A DNA stretch of 64,000 nt from Dama dama (lineage: Eukaryota; Chordata; Mammalia; Artiodactyla; Cervidae). The position numbers were made by a program, and so were the translations under genes. The notes under the pieces were generated by a model. The model did no database searches and had not been told where the DNA came from. It saw only the letters and a list, made by a program, of their open reading frames with translations. The first letter of the stretch is position 1, and the number at the start of each line of letters is the position of its first letter. Positions 11,190-23,000 of this stretch are shown here, in pieces. Where the stretch lies: positions 2,666,001 through 2,730,000 of the forward strand of contig NW_026870889.1 in assembly GCF_033118175.1 (NCBI RefSeq). Direction: 5' to 3'.

Positions 11190-11734
11190 AGCCTGGGGGA
11201 CAGGCAGGGGGAACACACTCCCAGGCCAAGGCAGAACGACATGCACACGTCTGTTCCTGCCCCCTACACCGGCAGAGAGTTCGGGGGAGCCAGAGACTGC
11301 CAGGCTGCTGCTGGGCTGGCTGCCTGTGTGCGACGGGGTAGAGCCGACCTAGGGGCAAGTTGGGCCTCTTGCTCTCCCTGCTGCCCTGAGGCTGCTGGGT
11401 CAAAGAGGTCTTGGGCATCCAGCCCTTTGCTGGTCCTTTCCCTCTGACGAGGCCCTCTGAGCTCCAGCACCTTGCAGTGTGCAGACAGCCCCTGCCGGCA
11501 ACCTCCTCTCCAAGGAGGCCTCAACCGAGGCCTAGGCCCAGGGGAAAGGCACCAGCGGGGATGAGCCTGGGGAGGCGCCCGGGCATGTCTGGACCCAGGC
11601 CCCGCAGCCTGCCCCTTGGTGGGGTAGTACCCCCGGAGGCCAGGAAGGTCTGGGCAAGGCTGCCAGAGGCAGGGACACTGCTGGGTCCTGCCCCTGGCCT
11701 GTGGGGCCTCTGAGAACAACTGGCACTCTCCCGC

Positions 11735-14700
11735 TGGAAGACCTCCCCGGCTGCCTCCAAAGGCTGGTTTGCAAGCACTCAATCCCGCTGTTCACGCCAG
11801 CTGCGCACAATGCTCCCAAGCCCGGGAGAAAAGCATTTTGTGGTGGTGCTCACTCCGGGCTTTGGAAGACCTCCCCAGCTGCCTCCAAGGCCGGTTTGCA
11901 AGCACTTCTGCCTGCTGTTCCCGCCACCCGCGCACAATGCTCCCAAGCCCGGGAGAAAAGCGTTTCGGGGTGGTGTTCTCTCTGGACCCAAGAAAGACCT
12001 CCCGGGCTGCCCCCAAATGCCGGTTTGCAAGCACTCCCACTCACTGTTCCCGCCATCCGTGCAAATGCTCCAAGCCCAGGAGAAAAGCCCTTCAGGGTGG
12101 TGCTCTCTCCCGGCCCTTGGAAGACCTCCCCGGCTGCCTCCAAAGGCTGGATTTCAAGTACTCCCTCCCGCTGTCCCGCCAGCCGCACACAATGCTCCCA
12201 ATCACGGGAGAAAAGCGCTTCGGGGTGGTGCTCTCTACGGGCCCTTGGAAGACCTCCCCGTTTGTCTCCAAAGGCCGGTTTGCAAGCACTCATGCCCGCT
12301 GTTCCCGCCAGCCGCGCACAATGCTCCCAAGCCTAGGAGAAAAGCGCTTCGGGGTGGTGCTCTCTCCCGGCCCTTGGAAGACCTCCCCGGCTGCCTCCAA
12401 AGGCCGGTTTGCAAGCACTCAATCCCGCTGTTCCCGCCAGCCGCGCACAATGCTCCCAAGCCCGGGAGAAAAGCGCTTCGGGGTGGTGCTCTCTACGGGC
12501 CCTTGGAAGACCTCCCCGTTTGTCTCCAAAGGCCGGTTTGCAAGCACTCATGCCCGCTGTTCCCGCCAGCCGCGCACAATGCTCCCAAGCCTAGGAGAAA
12601 AGCGCTTCGGGGTGGTGCTCTCTCCCGGCCCTTGGAAGACCTCCCCGGCTGCCTCCAAAGGCCGGTTTGCAAGCACTCAATCCCGCTGTTCCCGACAGCC
12701 GCGAACAATGCTCCCAATTCCGTGAGAAAAGTGCTTCGGGATGGTGCTCTCTCCGGGCCCTTGGAAGACCTCCCAAGCTGCCTCCAAAGGCCGGTTTGCA
12801 AGCACTCCCGCCCGCTGTTCCCGCCAGCCTCGCACAATGCTCCCAAGACCGGGAGAAAAGCGCTTCGGGGTGGTGTTCTCTCCGTGCCAATGGAGGACCT
12901 CCCTGGCTGCCCCCATAGGCCGGTTTGCAAGCACTCCCACTCGCTGTTCCCGCCAGCCACGCACAATCCTCCAAAACCCCGGAGAAAAGCGCTTCGGGGT
13001 GGTGTTCTCTCCGTGCCCATGGAAGACCTCCCGGGGTGCCCCCAAAGGCCGGTTTGGAAGCACTCCGACTCGCTGTTCCCGCCATCCGCGCACAATGCTC
13101 CCAAGCCCGGGAGAAAAGCATTTTGGGGTGGTGCTCACACCGGGCCCTGGAAGACCTCCCCGGCTGCCTCCAAAGGACGGTTTTCAAGCACTCCTGCCTG
13201 CTGTTCCCGCCACCCGCGCACAATGCTCCCAAGCCCGGGAGAAAAGCGCTTCGGGGTGGTGCTCTCTACAGGCCCTTGGAAGACCTCCCCGGCTGCCTCC
13301 AAAGGCCGGTTTGCAAGGACTCCTTCCTGCTGTTCCCGCCAGCCACGCACAATGCTCCCAAGCCCGGGAGAAAAGCATTTTGGGGTGGTGCTCACACCGG
13401 GCCCTGGAAGACCTCCCCGGCTGCCTCCAAAGGACGGTTTTCAAGCACTCCTGCCTGCTGTTCCCGCCACCCGCGCAGAATGCTCCCAAGCGCGGGAGAA
13501 AAGCGCTTCGGGGTGGTGCTCTCTACAGGCCCTTGGAAGACCTCCCCGGCTGCCTCCAAAGGCCGGTTTGCAAGGACTCCTTCCTGCTGTTCCCGCCAGC
13601 CACGCACAATGCTCCCAAGCCCGGGAGAAAAGCATTTTGGGGTGGTGCTCACTCCGGGCCCTTGGAAGACCTCCCCGGCTGCCTCCAATGGCCAGTTTGC
13701 AAGCACTCATGTCTGCTGTTCCCACCAGCCGCGCACAATGCTCCCAAGCCCGGGAGAAAAGCTTTTTGGGGTGGTGCTCACACCGGGCCCTGGAAGACCT
13801 CCCCGGCTGCCTGCAAAGGCCGGTTTTCAAGCACTCCTGCCTGCTGTTCCCGCCAGCCGTGCACAATGCTCCCAAGCCCGGGAGAAAAGCTTTTTGGGGT
13901 GGTGCTCACACCGGGCCCTGGAAGACCTCCCCGGCTGCCTCCAAAGGACGGTTTTCAAGCACTCCTGCCTGCTGTTCCCGCCACCTGCGCACAATGCTCC
14001 CAAGCCCGGGAGAAAAGCGCTTCGGGGTGGTGCTCTCTACAGGCCCTTGGAAGACCTCCCCGGCTGCCTCCAAAGGCCGGTTTGCAAGGACTCCTTCCTG
14101 CTGTTCCCGCCAGCCACGCACAATGCTCCCAAGCCCGGGAGAGAAGCATTTTGGGGTGGTGCTCTCTACAGGCCCTTGGAAGACCTCCCCGGCTGCCTCC
14201 AGTGGCCAGTTTGCAAGCACTCATGCCCGCTGTTCCCACCAGCCGCGCACAATGCTCCCAAGCCCGGGAGAAAAGCTTTTTGGGGTGGTGCTCACACCGG
14301 GCCCTGGAAGACCTCCCCGGCTGCCTGCAAAGGCCGGTTTTCAAGCACTCCTGCCTGCTGTTCCTGCCACCCGCGCACAATACTCCCAAGCCCGGGAGAA
14401 AAGCGCTTCGGGGTGGTGCTCTCTACAGGCCCTTGGAAGACCTCCCCCGCTGCCTCCAAAGGCCGGTTTGCAAGGACTCCTTCCTGCTGTTCCCGCCAGC
14501 CACGCACAATGCTCCCAAGCCCGGGAGAAAAGTGCTTCGGGGTGGTGATCTCTCCGGGCCCTTGGAAGTCGTCCCCGGCTGCCTCCAAAGGCCGGTTTGC
14601 AAGCACTCATGCCCGTTATTCCCACCAGCCGCGCACAATGCTCCCAAGCCCGGGAGAAAAGCATTTTGGGGTGGTGCTCACTCCGGGCCCTTGGAAGACC

Positions 14701-15853
14701 TCCCCGGCTGCCTCCAGTGGCCAGTTTGCAAGCAGTCCTGCCTGCTGTTCCCGCCAGCCGCGCACAATGCTCCCAAGCCCGGGAGAAAAGCGCTTTGGGG
14801 TGGTGCTCTCTCCGGGCCCTTGGAAGACGTCCCCGGCTGCCTCCAAAGGCCGGTTTGCAAGCACTCATGCCCGTTGTTCCCACCAGCCGCGCACAATGCT
14901 CCCAAGCCCGGGAGAAAAGCATTTTGGGGTGGTGCTCACTCCGGGCCCTTGGAAGACCTCCCCGGCTGCCTCCAAAGGCCAGTTTGCAAGCAGTCCTGCC
15001 TGCTGTTCCCGCCAGCCGCGCACAATGCTCCCAAGCCCGGGAGAAAAGCGCTTTGGGGTGGTGCTCTCTCCGGGCCCTTGGAAGACGTCCCCGGCTGCCT
15101 CCAAAGGCCGGTTTGCAAGCACTCATGCCCGTTGTTCCCACCAGCCGCGCACAATGCTCCCAAGCCCGGGAGAAAAGCATTTTGGGGTGGTGCTCACTCC
15201 GGGCCCTTGGAAGACCTCCCCGGCTGCCTCCAAAGGCCAGTTTGCAAGCAGTCCTGCCTGCTGTTCCCGCCAGCCGCGCACAATGTTCCCAAGCCCGGGA
15301 GAAAAGCGCTTCGGGGTGGTGCTCTCTCCGGGCCCTTTCAAGACCTCCCCGGCTGCCTCCAAAGGCCGGTTTGTAAGTACTCATTCCCGCTGCTTCCGCC
15401 AGCCACGCACAATGCTCCCAAGCCCGGGAGAAAAGCATTTTGGGGTGGTGCTCTCTCCGGGCCCTTGGAAGACCTCCCGGGCTGCCTCCAAAGGCCGGTT
15501 TGCAAGCATTCATGTCCGTTGTTCCCGACAGCCGCGCACAATGCTCCCAAGCCCGAGAGAAAAGCATTTTGGGGTGGTGATCAGTCCGGCCCTTGGAAGA
15601 CCTCCCCGGCTGCCTCCAAAGGACAGTTTGCAAGCACTCATGCCCGCTGTTCCCGCCAGCCGCGCACAATGCTCCCAAGACCGTGAGAAAAGCGCTTCGG
15701 CGTGGTGTTCTCTCAGGGACCATGGAGGACCTCCCCGGCTGCCCCCAAAGGCCGGTTTGCAAGCATTCCCACTCGCTGTTCCCGCCAGGCACACACAATG
15801 TTCCAAAACCCCGGAGAAAAGCGCTTCGGGGTGGTGGTCTCTCCGGGCTTCTG
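11735..15853 (+). repeat. A2: longest monomer array (about 32 monomers)
   Basis: The length of 4,119 bp fits 32 monomers of 128-129 bp. The left end is a distinctive leader: monomers reading AAGCATTTTG, then TCACTCCGGGCTTTGGAAG, CTCCAAGGCCGG, and a short CCATCCGTGCAAATGC monomer. The same leader opens A3, A4, A5 and A8. The middle contains subtypes with AAGCTTTTTGGGG. Three 258-bp dimers lie at 14557-15330, followed by a GTAAGT-bearing monomer and the terminal CCAGGCACACAC monomer. A4 is the same array with seven fewer monomers, lost in steps of about 643 and 258 bp. Confidence 0.95.
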
Positions 15854-16059
15854 CCCCTGAGCCTGGGGGCCAGGCAGGGGATCCACAGTCCCAGGCCAAG
15901 GCAGAACCACATGCACACGTCTGTTCCTGCCCCCTCCACCGGCAGAGAGCTGGGGGGAGCCAGAGTCTGTCAGGCAGCTGCTGGGCTGGCCGCCTGTGTG
16001 GGAAGGGGCAGAGCCGACCTAGGGGCAAGTTGGGCCTCTTGCTCTCCCTGCTGCCCTGA
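12925..16059 (+). other. Open frame of 1,044 codons across the repeats, not called as a gene
   Basis: This is the longest open frame in the window. It consists of 43-residue repeats and runs past the array into B2 spacer sequence. It overlaps a 981-codon frame (12741-15686), a 912-codon frame (11810-14548) and a 532-codon reverse frame (14341-15939). Several frames open at once, no conserved start context, no promoter and no resemblance to a known protein argue that it is a by-product of a stop-free 129-bp monomer. I record it because any transcript of this strand would be translatable. Confidence 0.12.
14557..15330 (+). repeat. 258-bp dimer, three copies
   Basis: Dimers start at 14557, 14815 and 15073. 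In each, an AAG(T/A)CGTCC monomer carrying AAGCATTTTGG is followed by an AAGACCTCC monomer carrying AAGCGCTT(T/C)GG. The second and third dimers are nearly the same sequence. Confidence 0.92.
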
Positions 16060-17086
16060 GGCTGCTGGGCCAAAGAGGTCTTGGGCATCCAGCCCCTTGC
16101 TGGTCCCTTCCCTCTGACGAGGCCCTCTGAGCTCCAGCACCTTGCAGTGTGGAGACAGCCCCTGCCAGCAACCTCCTCTCCAAGGAGGCCTCAACCGAGG
16201 CCTAGGCCCAGGGGAAAGGCACCAGCGGAGATGAGCCAGTGGAGGCGCACGGGCATGTCTGGACCCAGTCCCCGCAGCCTGCCCCTTGGTGGGGCAGTAC
16301 CCCCGGAGGCCAGGAAGGTCTGGGCAAGGCTGCGAGGGGCAGGGGCCCTGCTGGGTCGTGCCCCTGGCCTGTGGGGCGTCTGAGCACAACCGGCACTCTC
16401 CCGCTGGAAGACCTCCCCGTCTGCCTCCAAAGGCCGGTTTGCAAGCACTCCCGCCCGCTGTTCCCGCCAGGCACGCACAATGCTCCCAAGCCCGGGAGAA
16501 AAGCGCTTCAGGGTGGTGCTCTCTCCGGGCCCTTGCCCCTGAGCCTGGGGGCCAGGCAGTTGGAACACACACCCAGGCCAAGGCAGAACGACATGCATAC
16601 GTCTGTTCCTGCCCCCTACACCGGCAGAGAGTTCGGGGGAGCCAGAGACTGCCAGGCTGCTGCTGGGCTGGCTGCCTGTGTGCGACGGGGTAGAGCCGAC
16701 CTAGGGGCAAGTTGGGCCTCTTGCTCTCCCTGCTGCCCTGAGGCTGCTGGGTCAGAGAGGTCTTGGGCATCCAGCCCTTTGCTGGTCCTTTCCCTCTGAC
16801 GAGGCCCTCTGAGCTCCAGCACCTTGCAGTGTGCAGACAGCCCCTGCCGGCAACCTCCTCTCCAAGGAGGCCTCAACCGAGGCCTAGGCCCAGGGGAAAG
16901 GCACCAGCGGGGATGAGCCTGGGGAGGCGCCCGGGCATGTCTGGACCCAGGCCCCGCAGCCTGCCCCTTGGTGGGGTAGTACCCCCGGAGGCCAGGAAGG
17001 TCTGGGCAAGGCTGCCAGAGGCAGGGACACTGCTGGGTCCTGCCCCTGGCCTGTGGGGCCTCTGAGAACAACTGGCACTCTCCCGC
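15854..17086 (+). repeat. B2: two spacers with one monomer between
   Basis: Landmarks are at 16081 and 16763. The first spacer reads GAGCCAGTGGAGGCGCAC. The block matches the first part of B4 at offset 16,830. Its second spacer also matches the last spacer of B1 at offset 5,352, including TGTGCAGACAG and GAACAACTGGCAC. Confidence 0.95.
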
Positions 17087-20044
17087 TGGAAGACCTCCCC
17101 GGCTGCCTCCAAAGGCTGGTTTGCAAGCACTCAATCCCGCTGTTCACGCCAGCTGCGCACAATGCTCCCAAGCCCGGGAGAAAAGCATTTTGGGGTGGTG
17201 CTCACTCCGGGCTTTGGAAGACCTCCCCGGCTGCCTCCAAGGCCGGTTTGCAAGCACTTCTGCCTGCTGTTCCCGCCACCCGCGCACAATGCTCCCAAGC
17301 CCGGGAGAAAAGCGTTTCGGGGTGGTGTTCTCTCTGGACCCAAGAAAGACCTCCCGGGCTGCCCCCAAATGCCGGTTTGCAAGCACTCCCACTCACTGTT
17401 CCCGCCATCCGTGCAAATGCTCCAAGCCCAGGAGAAAAGCCCTTCAGGGTGGTGCTCTCTCCCGGCCCTTGGAAGACCTCCCCGGCTGCCTCCAAAGGCT
17501 GGATTTCAAGTACTCCCTCCCGCTGTCCCGCCAGCCGCACACAATGCTCCCAATCACGGGAGAAAAGCGCTTCGGGGTGGTGCTCTCTACGGGCCCTTGG
17601 AAGACCTCCCCGTTTGTCTCCAAAGGCCGGTTTGCAAGCACTCATGCCCGCTGTTCCCGCCAGCCGCGCACAATGCTCCCAAGCCTAGGAGAAAAGCGCT
17701 TCGGGGTGGTGCTCTCTCCCGGCCCTTGGAAGACCTCCCCGGCTGCCTCCAAAGGCCGGTTTGCAAGCACTCAATCCCGCTGTTCCCGCCAGCCGCGCAC
17801 AATGCTCCCAAGCCCGGGAGAAAAGCGCTTCGGGGTGGTGCTCTCTCCCGGCCCTTGGAAGACCTCCCCGGCTGCCTCCAAAGGCTGGTTTTCAAAAACT
17901 CCCTCCCGCTGACCCGCCAGCCGCACACAATGCTCCCAAGCCCGGGAGAAAAGCATTTTGAGGTGGTCTCTCTCCGGGCCCTTGGAAGACTCCCCGGCTG
18001 CCTCTAAAGGCCGGTTTGCAAGCACTCATGTCCTCTGTTCCCGACAGCCGCGAACAATGCTCCCAATTCCGTGAGAAAAGTGCTTCGGGATGGTGCTCTC
18101 TCCGGGCCCTTGGAAGACCTCCCAAGCTGCCTCCAAAGGCCGGTTTGCAAGCACTCCCGCCCGCTGTTCCCGCCAGCCTCGCACAATGCTCCCAAGCCCG
18201 GGAGAAAAGCGCTTCGGGGTGGTGTTCTCTCCGTGCCAATGGAGGACCTCCCTGGCTGCCCCCAAAGGCCGGTTTGCAAGCACTCCCACTCGCTGTTCCC
18301 GCCAGCCACGCACAATCCTCCAAAACCCCGGAGAAAAGCGCTTCGGGGTGGTGTTCTCTCCGTGCCCATGGAAGACCTCCCGGGGTGCCCCCAAAGGCCG
18401 GTTTGGAAGCACTCCGACTCGCTGTTCCCGCCATCCGCGCACAATGCTCCCAAGCCCGGGAGAAAAGCATTTTGGGGTGGTGCTCACACCGGGCCCTGGA
18501 AGACCTCCCCGGCTGCCTCCAAAGGACGGTTTTCAAGCACTCCTGCCTGCTGTTCCCGCCACCCGCGCACAATGCTCCCAAGCGCGGGAGAAAAGCGCTT
18601 CGGGGTGTTGCTCTCTACAGGCCCTTGGAAGACCTCCCCGGCTGCCTCCAAAGGCCGGTTTGCAAGGACTCCTTCCTGCTGTTCCCGCCAGCCACGCACA
18701 ATGCTCCCAAGCCCGGGAGAAAAGCATTTTGGGGTGGTGCTCACTCCGGGCCCTTGGAAGACCTCCCCGGCTGCCTCCAATGGCCAGTTTGCAAGCACTC
18801 ATGTCCGCTGTTCCCACCAGCCGCGCACAATGCTCCCAAGCCCGGGAGAAAAGCTTTTTGGGGTGGTGCTCACACCGGGCCCTGGAAGACCTCCCCGGCT
18901 GCCTCCAAAGGCCAGTTTTCAAGCACTCCTGCCTGCTGTTCCCGCCACCTGCGCACAATGCTCCCAAGCCCGGGAGAGAAGCGCTTCGGGGTGGTGCTCT
19001 CTACAGGCCCTTGGAAGACCTCCCCGGCTGCCTCCAAAGGCCGGTTTGCAAGGACTCCTTCCTGCTGTTCCCGCCAGCCACGCACAATGCTCCCAAGCCC
19101 GGGAGAGAAGCATTTTGGGGTGGTGCTCTCTACAGGCCCTTGGAAGACCTCCCCGGCTGCCTCCAGTGGCCAGTTTGCAAGCACTCATGCCCGCTGTTCC
19201 CACCAGCCGCGCACAATGCTCCCAAGCCCGGGAGAAAAGCTTTTTGGGGTGGTGCTCACACCGGGCCCTGGAAGACCTCCCCGGCTGCCTGCAAAGGCCG
19301 GTTTTCAAGCACTCCTGCCTGCTGTTCCTGCCACCCGCGCACAATACTCCCAAGCCCGGGAGAAAAGCACTTCGGGGTGGTGCTCTCTACAGGCCCTTGG
19401 AAGACCTCCCCCGCTGCCTCCAAAGGCCAGTTTGCAAGCAGTCCTGCCTGCTGTTCCCGCCAGCCGCGCACAATGCTCCCAAGCCCGGGAGAAAAGCGCT
19501 TCGGGGTGGTGCTCTCTCCGGGCCCTTGGAAGACGTCCCCGGCTGCCTCCAAAGGCCGGTTTGCAAGCACTCATGCCCGTTGTTCCCACCAGCCGCGCAC
19601 AATGCTCCCAAGCCCGGGAGAAAAGCATTTTGGGGTGGTGCTCACTCCGGGCCCTTGGAAGACCTCCCCGGCTGCCTCCAAAGGCCAGTTTGCAAGCAGT
19701 CCTGCCTGCTGTTCCCGCCAGCCGCGCACAATGTTCCCAAGCCCGGGAGAAAAGCGCTTCGCGGTGGTGCTCTCTCCGGGCACTTTCAAGACCTCCCCGG
19801 CTGCCTCCAAAGGCCGGTTTGTAAGTACTCATTCCCGCTGCTTCCGCCAGCCACGCACAATGCTCCCAAGCCCGGGAGAAAAGCATTTTGGGGTGGTGCT
19901 CTCTCCGGGCCCTTGGAAGACCTCCCCGGCTGCCCCCAAAGGCCGGTTTGCAAGCATTCCCACTCGATGTTCCCGCCAGGCACACACAATGTTCCAAAAC
20001 CCCGGAGAAAAGCGCTTCGGGGTGGTGCTCTCTCCGGGCCCTTG
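17087..20044 (+). repeat. A3: monomer array (about 23 monomers)
   Basis: The first 1.1 kb repeat the A2 leader at offset 5,352. The right end repeats A1. The monomer at 19392 is a hybrid: its head matches the monomer at 33 (CTCCCCCGCTGCC) and its tail matches the one at 291 (CAGTCCTGCCTGC). It therefore lacks two monomers relative to A1. A 258-bp dimer is at 19521-19778. Confidence 0.95.
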
Positions 20045-23000
20045 CCCCTGAGCCTGGGGGCCAGGCAGTGGGTCCACACTCCCAGACCAAGGCAGAACCA
20101 CATGCACACGTCTGTTCCTGACCCCTGCACCGGCAGAGAGCTCTGGGGAGCCAGAGTCTGTCAGGCAGGTGCTGGGCTGGCCGCCTGTGTGGGAAGGGGC
20201 AGAGCCGACCTAGGGGCAAGTTGGGCCTCTTGCTCTCCCTGCTGCCCTGAGGCTGCTGGGCCAAAGAGGTCTTGGGCATCCAGCCCCTTGCTGGTCCCTT
20301 CCCTCTGACGAGGCCCTCTGAGCTCCAGCACCTGCAGTGTGGAGACAGCCCCTGCCAGCAACCTCCTCTCCAATGAGGCCTCAACCGAGGCCTAGGCCTA
20401 GGGGAAAGACACCAGCGGGGATGAGCCTGGGGAGGCGCCCGGGCATGTCTGGACCCAGTCCCCGCAGCCTGCCCCTTGGTGGGGCAGTACCCCCGGAGGC
20501 CAGGAAGGTCTGTGCAAGGCTGCCAGGGGCAGGGACAGTGCTGGGTCCTGCCCCTGGCCTGTTGGACCTCTGAGCACAACCGGCACTCTCGCGCTGGAAG
20601 ACCTCCCCGTCTGCCTCCAAAGGCCGGTTTGCAAGCACTCCCGCCCGCTGTTCCCGCCAGGCACGCACAATGCTCCCAAGCCCGGGAGAAAAGCGCTTCG
20701 GGGTGGTGCTCTCTCCGGGCCCTTGCCCTTAAGCCTGCGGGCCAGGCAGGGGGAACACACTCCCAGGCCAACACAGAACGACATGAACACGTCTGTTCCT
20801 GCCCCCTACACCGGCAGAGAGCTCGGGGGAGCCAGAGTCTCTCAGGCAGGTGCTGGGCTGGCCGCCTGTGTGGGAAGGGGCAGAGCCGACCTAGGGGCAA
20901 TTTGGGCCTCTTGCTCTCCCTGCTGCCCTGAGGCTGCTTGGCCAAAGACGTCTTGGGCATCCAGCCCTTTGCTGGTCCCTTCCCTCTGACGAGGCCCTCT
21001 GAGCTCCAGCACCTTGCAGTGTGGAGACAGCACCTGCCAGCAATCTCCTCTCCAAGGAGGCCTCAACCGAGGCCTAGGCCCAGGGGAAAAGCACCAGCGG
21101 GGATGAGCCTGGGGAGGCGCCCGGGCATGTCTGGACCCAGTCCCCGCAGCCTGCCCCTTGGTGGGGCAGTACCCCTGGAGGCCAGGAAGGTCTGGGCAAG
21201 TCTGACCAGGGGCAGGGGACCTGCTGGGTCCTGCCCCTGGCCTGTGGGGCCTCTGAGCACAACCGGCCCTCTCCCACTGGAAGACCTCCCCGGCTGCCTC
21301 CAAAGGCCGTTTTGCACGCACTCCCGCCCACTGTTCCCACCAAGTGCGCACAATGCTCCCAAGCCCGGGAGAAAAGCGCTTCGGGGTGGTGCTCTCTCCG
21401 GGTCCTTGCCCCTGAGCCTGGGGACCAGGGAGGGGGAACACACTCCCAGGCCAAGGCAGAACCACATGCACACGTCTGTTCCTGACCCCTGCACCGGCAG
21501 AGAGCTCGGGGGAGCCAGAGTCTGTCAGGCAGCTGCTGGGCTGGCCGCCTTTGTGGGAAGGGGCAGAGCCGACCTAGGGGCAAGTTGGGCCTCTTGCTCT
21601 CCCTGCTGCCCTGAGGCTGCTGGGCCAAAGAGGTCTTGGGCATCCAGCCCTTTGCTTGTCCCTTCCCTCTGACGAGGCCCTCTGATCTCCAGCACCTTGC
21701 AGTGTGGAGACAGCCCCTGCCAGCAACCTCCTCTCCAAGGAGGCCTCAACCGAGACCTAGGACCAGGGGAAAGGCACCAGCGGGGATGAGCCTGGGGAGG
21801 CGCCCGGGCATGTCTGGACCCAGTCCCCGCAGCCTGCCCCTTGGTGGGGCAGTACCCCCGGAGGCCAGGAAGGTCTGGGAAAGTCTGGCCAGGGGCAGGG
21901 GACCTACTGGGTCCTGCCCCTGGCCTGTGGGGCCTCTGAGCACAACCGGCCCTCTCCCACTGGAAGACCTCCCCGGCTGCCTCCAAAGTCCTGTTTGCAA
22001 GCACTCCCGCCCACTGTTCCCGCCAGGCGCGCACAATGCTCCCAAGCCCGGGAGAAAAGCGCTTCGGGGTGGTGGTCTCTCCGGGCCCTTGCCCCTGAGC
22101 CTGGGGGCCAGGCAGGGGATCCACAGTCCCAGGCCAAGGCACAACAACATGCACACGTCTGTTCCTGCCCCCTCCACCGGCAGAGAGCTGGGGGGAGCCA
22201 GAGTCTGTCAGGCAGCTGCTGGGCTGGCCGCCTGTGTGGGAAGGGGCAGAGCCGACCTAGGGGCAAGTTGGGCCTCTTGCTCTCCCTGCTGCCCTGAGGC
22301 TGCTGGGCCAAAGAGGTCTTGAGCATCCAGCCCCTTGCTGGTCCCTTCCCTCTGACGAGGCCCTCTGAGCTCCAGCACCTTGCAGTGTGGAGACAGCCCC
22401 TGCCAGCAACCTCCTCTCCAAGGAGGCCTCAACCGAGGCCTAGGCCCAGGGGAAAGGCACCAGCGGGGATGAGCCAGTGGAGGGGCCCGGGCATGTCTGG
22501 ACCCAGTCCCCGCAGCCTGCCCCTTGGTGGGGCAGTACCCCCGGAGGCCAGGAAGGTCTGGGCAAGGCTGGCCAGGGGCAGGGTCCCTGCTGGGTCCTGC
22601 CCCTGGCCTGTGGGGCCTCTGAGCACAACCGGCCCTCTCCCACTGGAAGACCTCCCCGGCTGCCTTCAAAGGCGGGTTTGCCAACACTCCCGCCCGCTGT
22701 TCCCGCCAGGCACGCACAACGCTCCCAAGGCCAGGAGAAAAGCGCTTCGGGGTGTTGCTCTCTCCGGGCCCTTGCCCCTGAGCCTGGGGTCCAGGCAGTG
22801 GGTCCACACTCCCAGACCAAGGCAGAACCACATGCACACGTCTGTTCCTGACCCCTGAACCGGCAGAGAGCTCGGGGGAGCCAGAGTCTATCAGGCAGCT
22901 GCTGGGTTGGCTGCCTGTGTGGGAAGGGGCAGAGCCGACCTAGGGGCAAGTTGGGCCTCTTGCTCTCCCTGCTGCCCTGAGGCTGCTGGGCCAAAGAGGT

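Larger units (their letters stand above)
944..11734 (+). repeat. B1: tandem array of 683-bp long units (16 spacers)
   Basis: Spacers of about 552 bp alternate with single monomers. A convenient landmark is the TTGGGCATCC (or variant) motif 227 bp into each spacer. It occurs at 1171, 1852, 2535, 3218 (TTGAGCATCC), 3901, 4584, 5265, 5947, 6630, 7313, 7996, 8679, 9362, 10045, 10728 and 11411. Steps are 683 bp except 681, 681 and 682 where small deletions occur. Because 683 is not a multiple of three, reading frames rotate at every unit, and forward frames end at the TGA in CCCTCTGACGAGG. Single monomers inside B blocks typically read CCAGGCACGCAC where array monomers read CCAGCCGCGCAC. No gene, RNA gene or transposon is visible. 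Confidence 0.96.
1..12440 (+). repeat. Large segmental duplication, left copy
   Basis: A1, B1 and the head of A2 correspond to 19360-30172 (end of A3, B3 and the head of A4). Offsets step through 19,359, 19,101, 19,100, 17,734, 17,733 and 17,732 as monomers, long units or single bases are lost in the right copy. Order and diagnostic variants are kept throughout. Confidence 0.92.

Noticed and set aside
944..11734. Repeated open frames of about 240 codons on both strands in the B blocks
   Set aside because: They recur every 683 bp in rotating frames and end at the same stop in the spacer. They are translations of the repeat.
11810..16059. Giant repeat-protein genes (frames of 900-1,044 codons, also 40577-43615, 40906-43881 and reverse 41606-43717)
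   Set aside because: Several forward frames and a reverse frame are open over the same DNA. The cause is a stop-free GC-rich monomer whose length is a multiple of three. The frames break or run on into spacer, and no known domain is visible.
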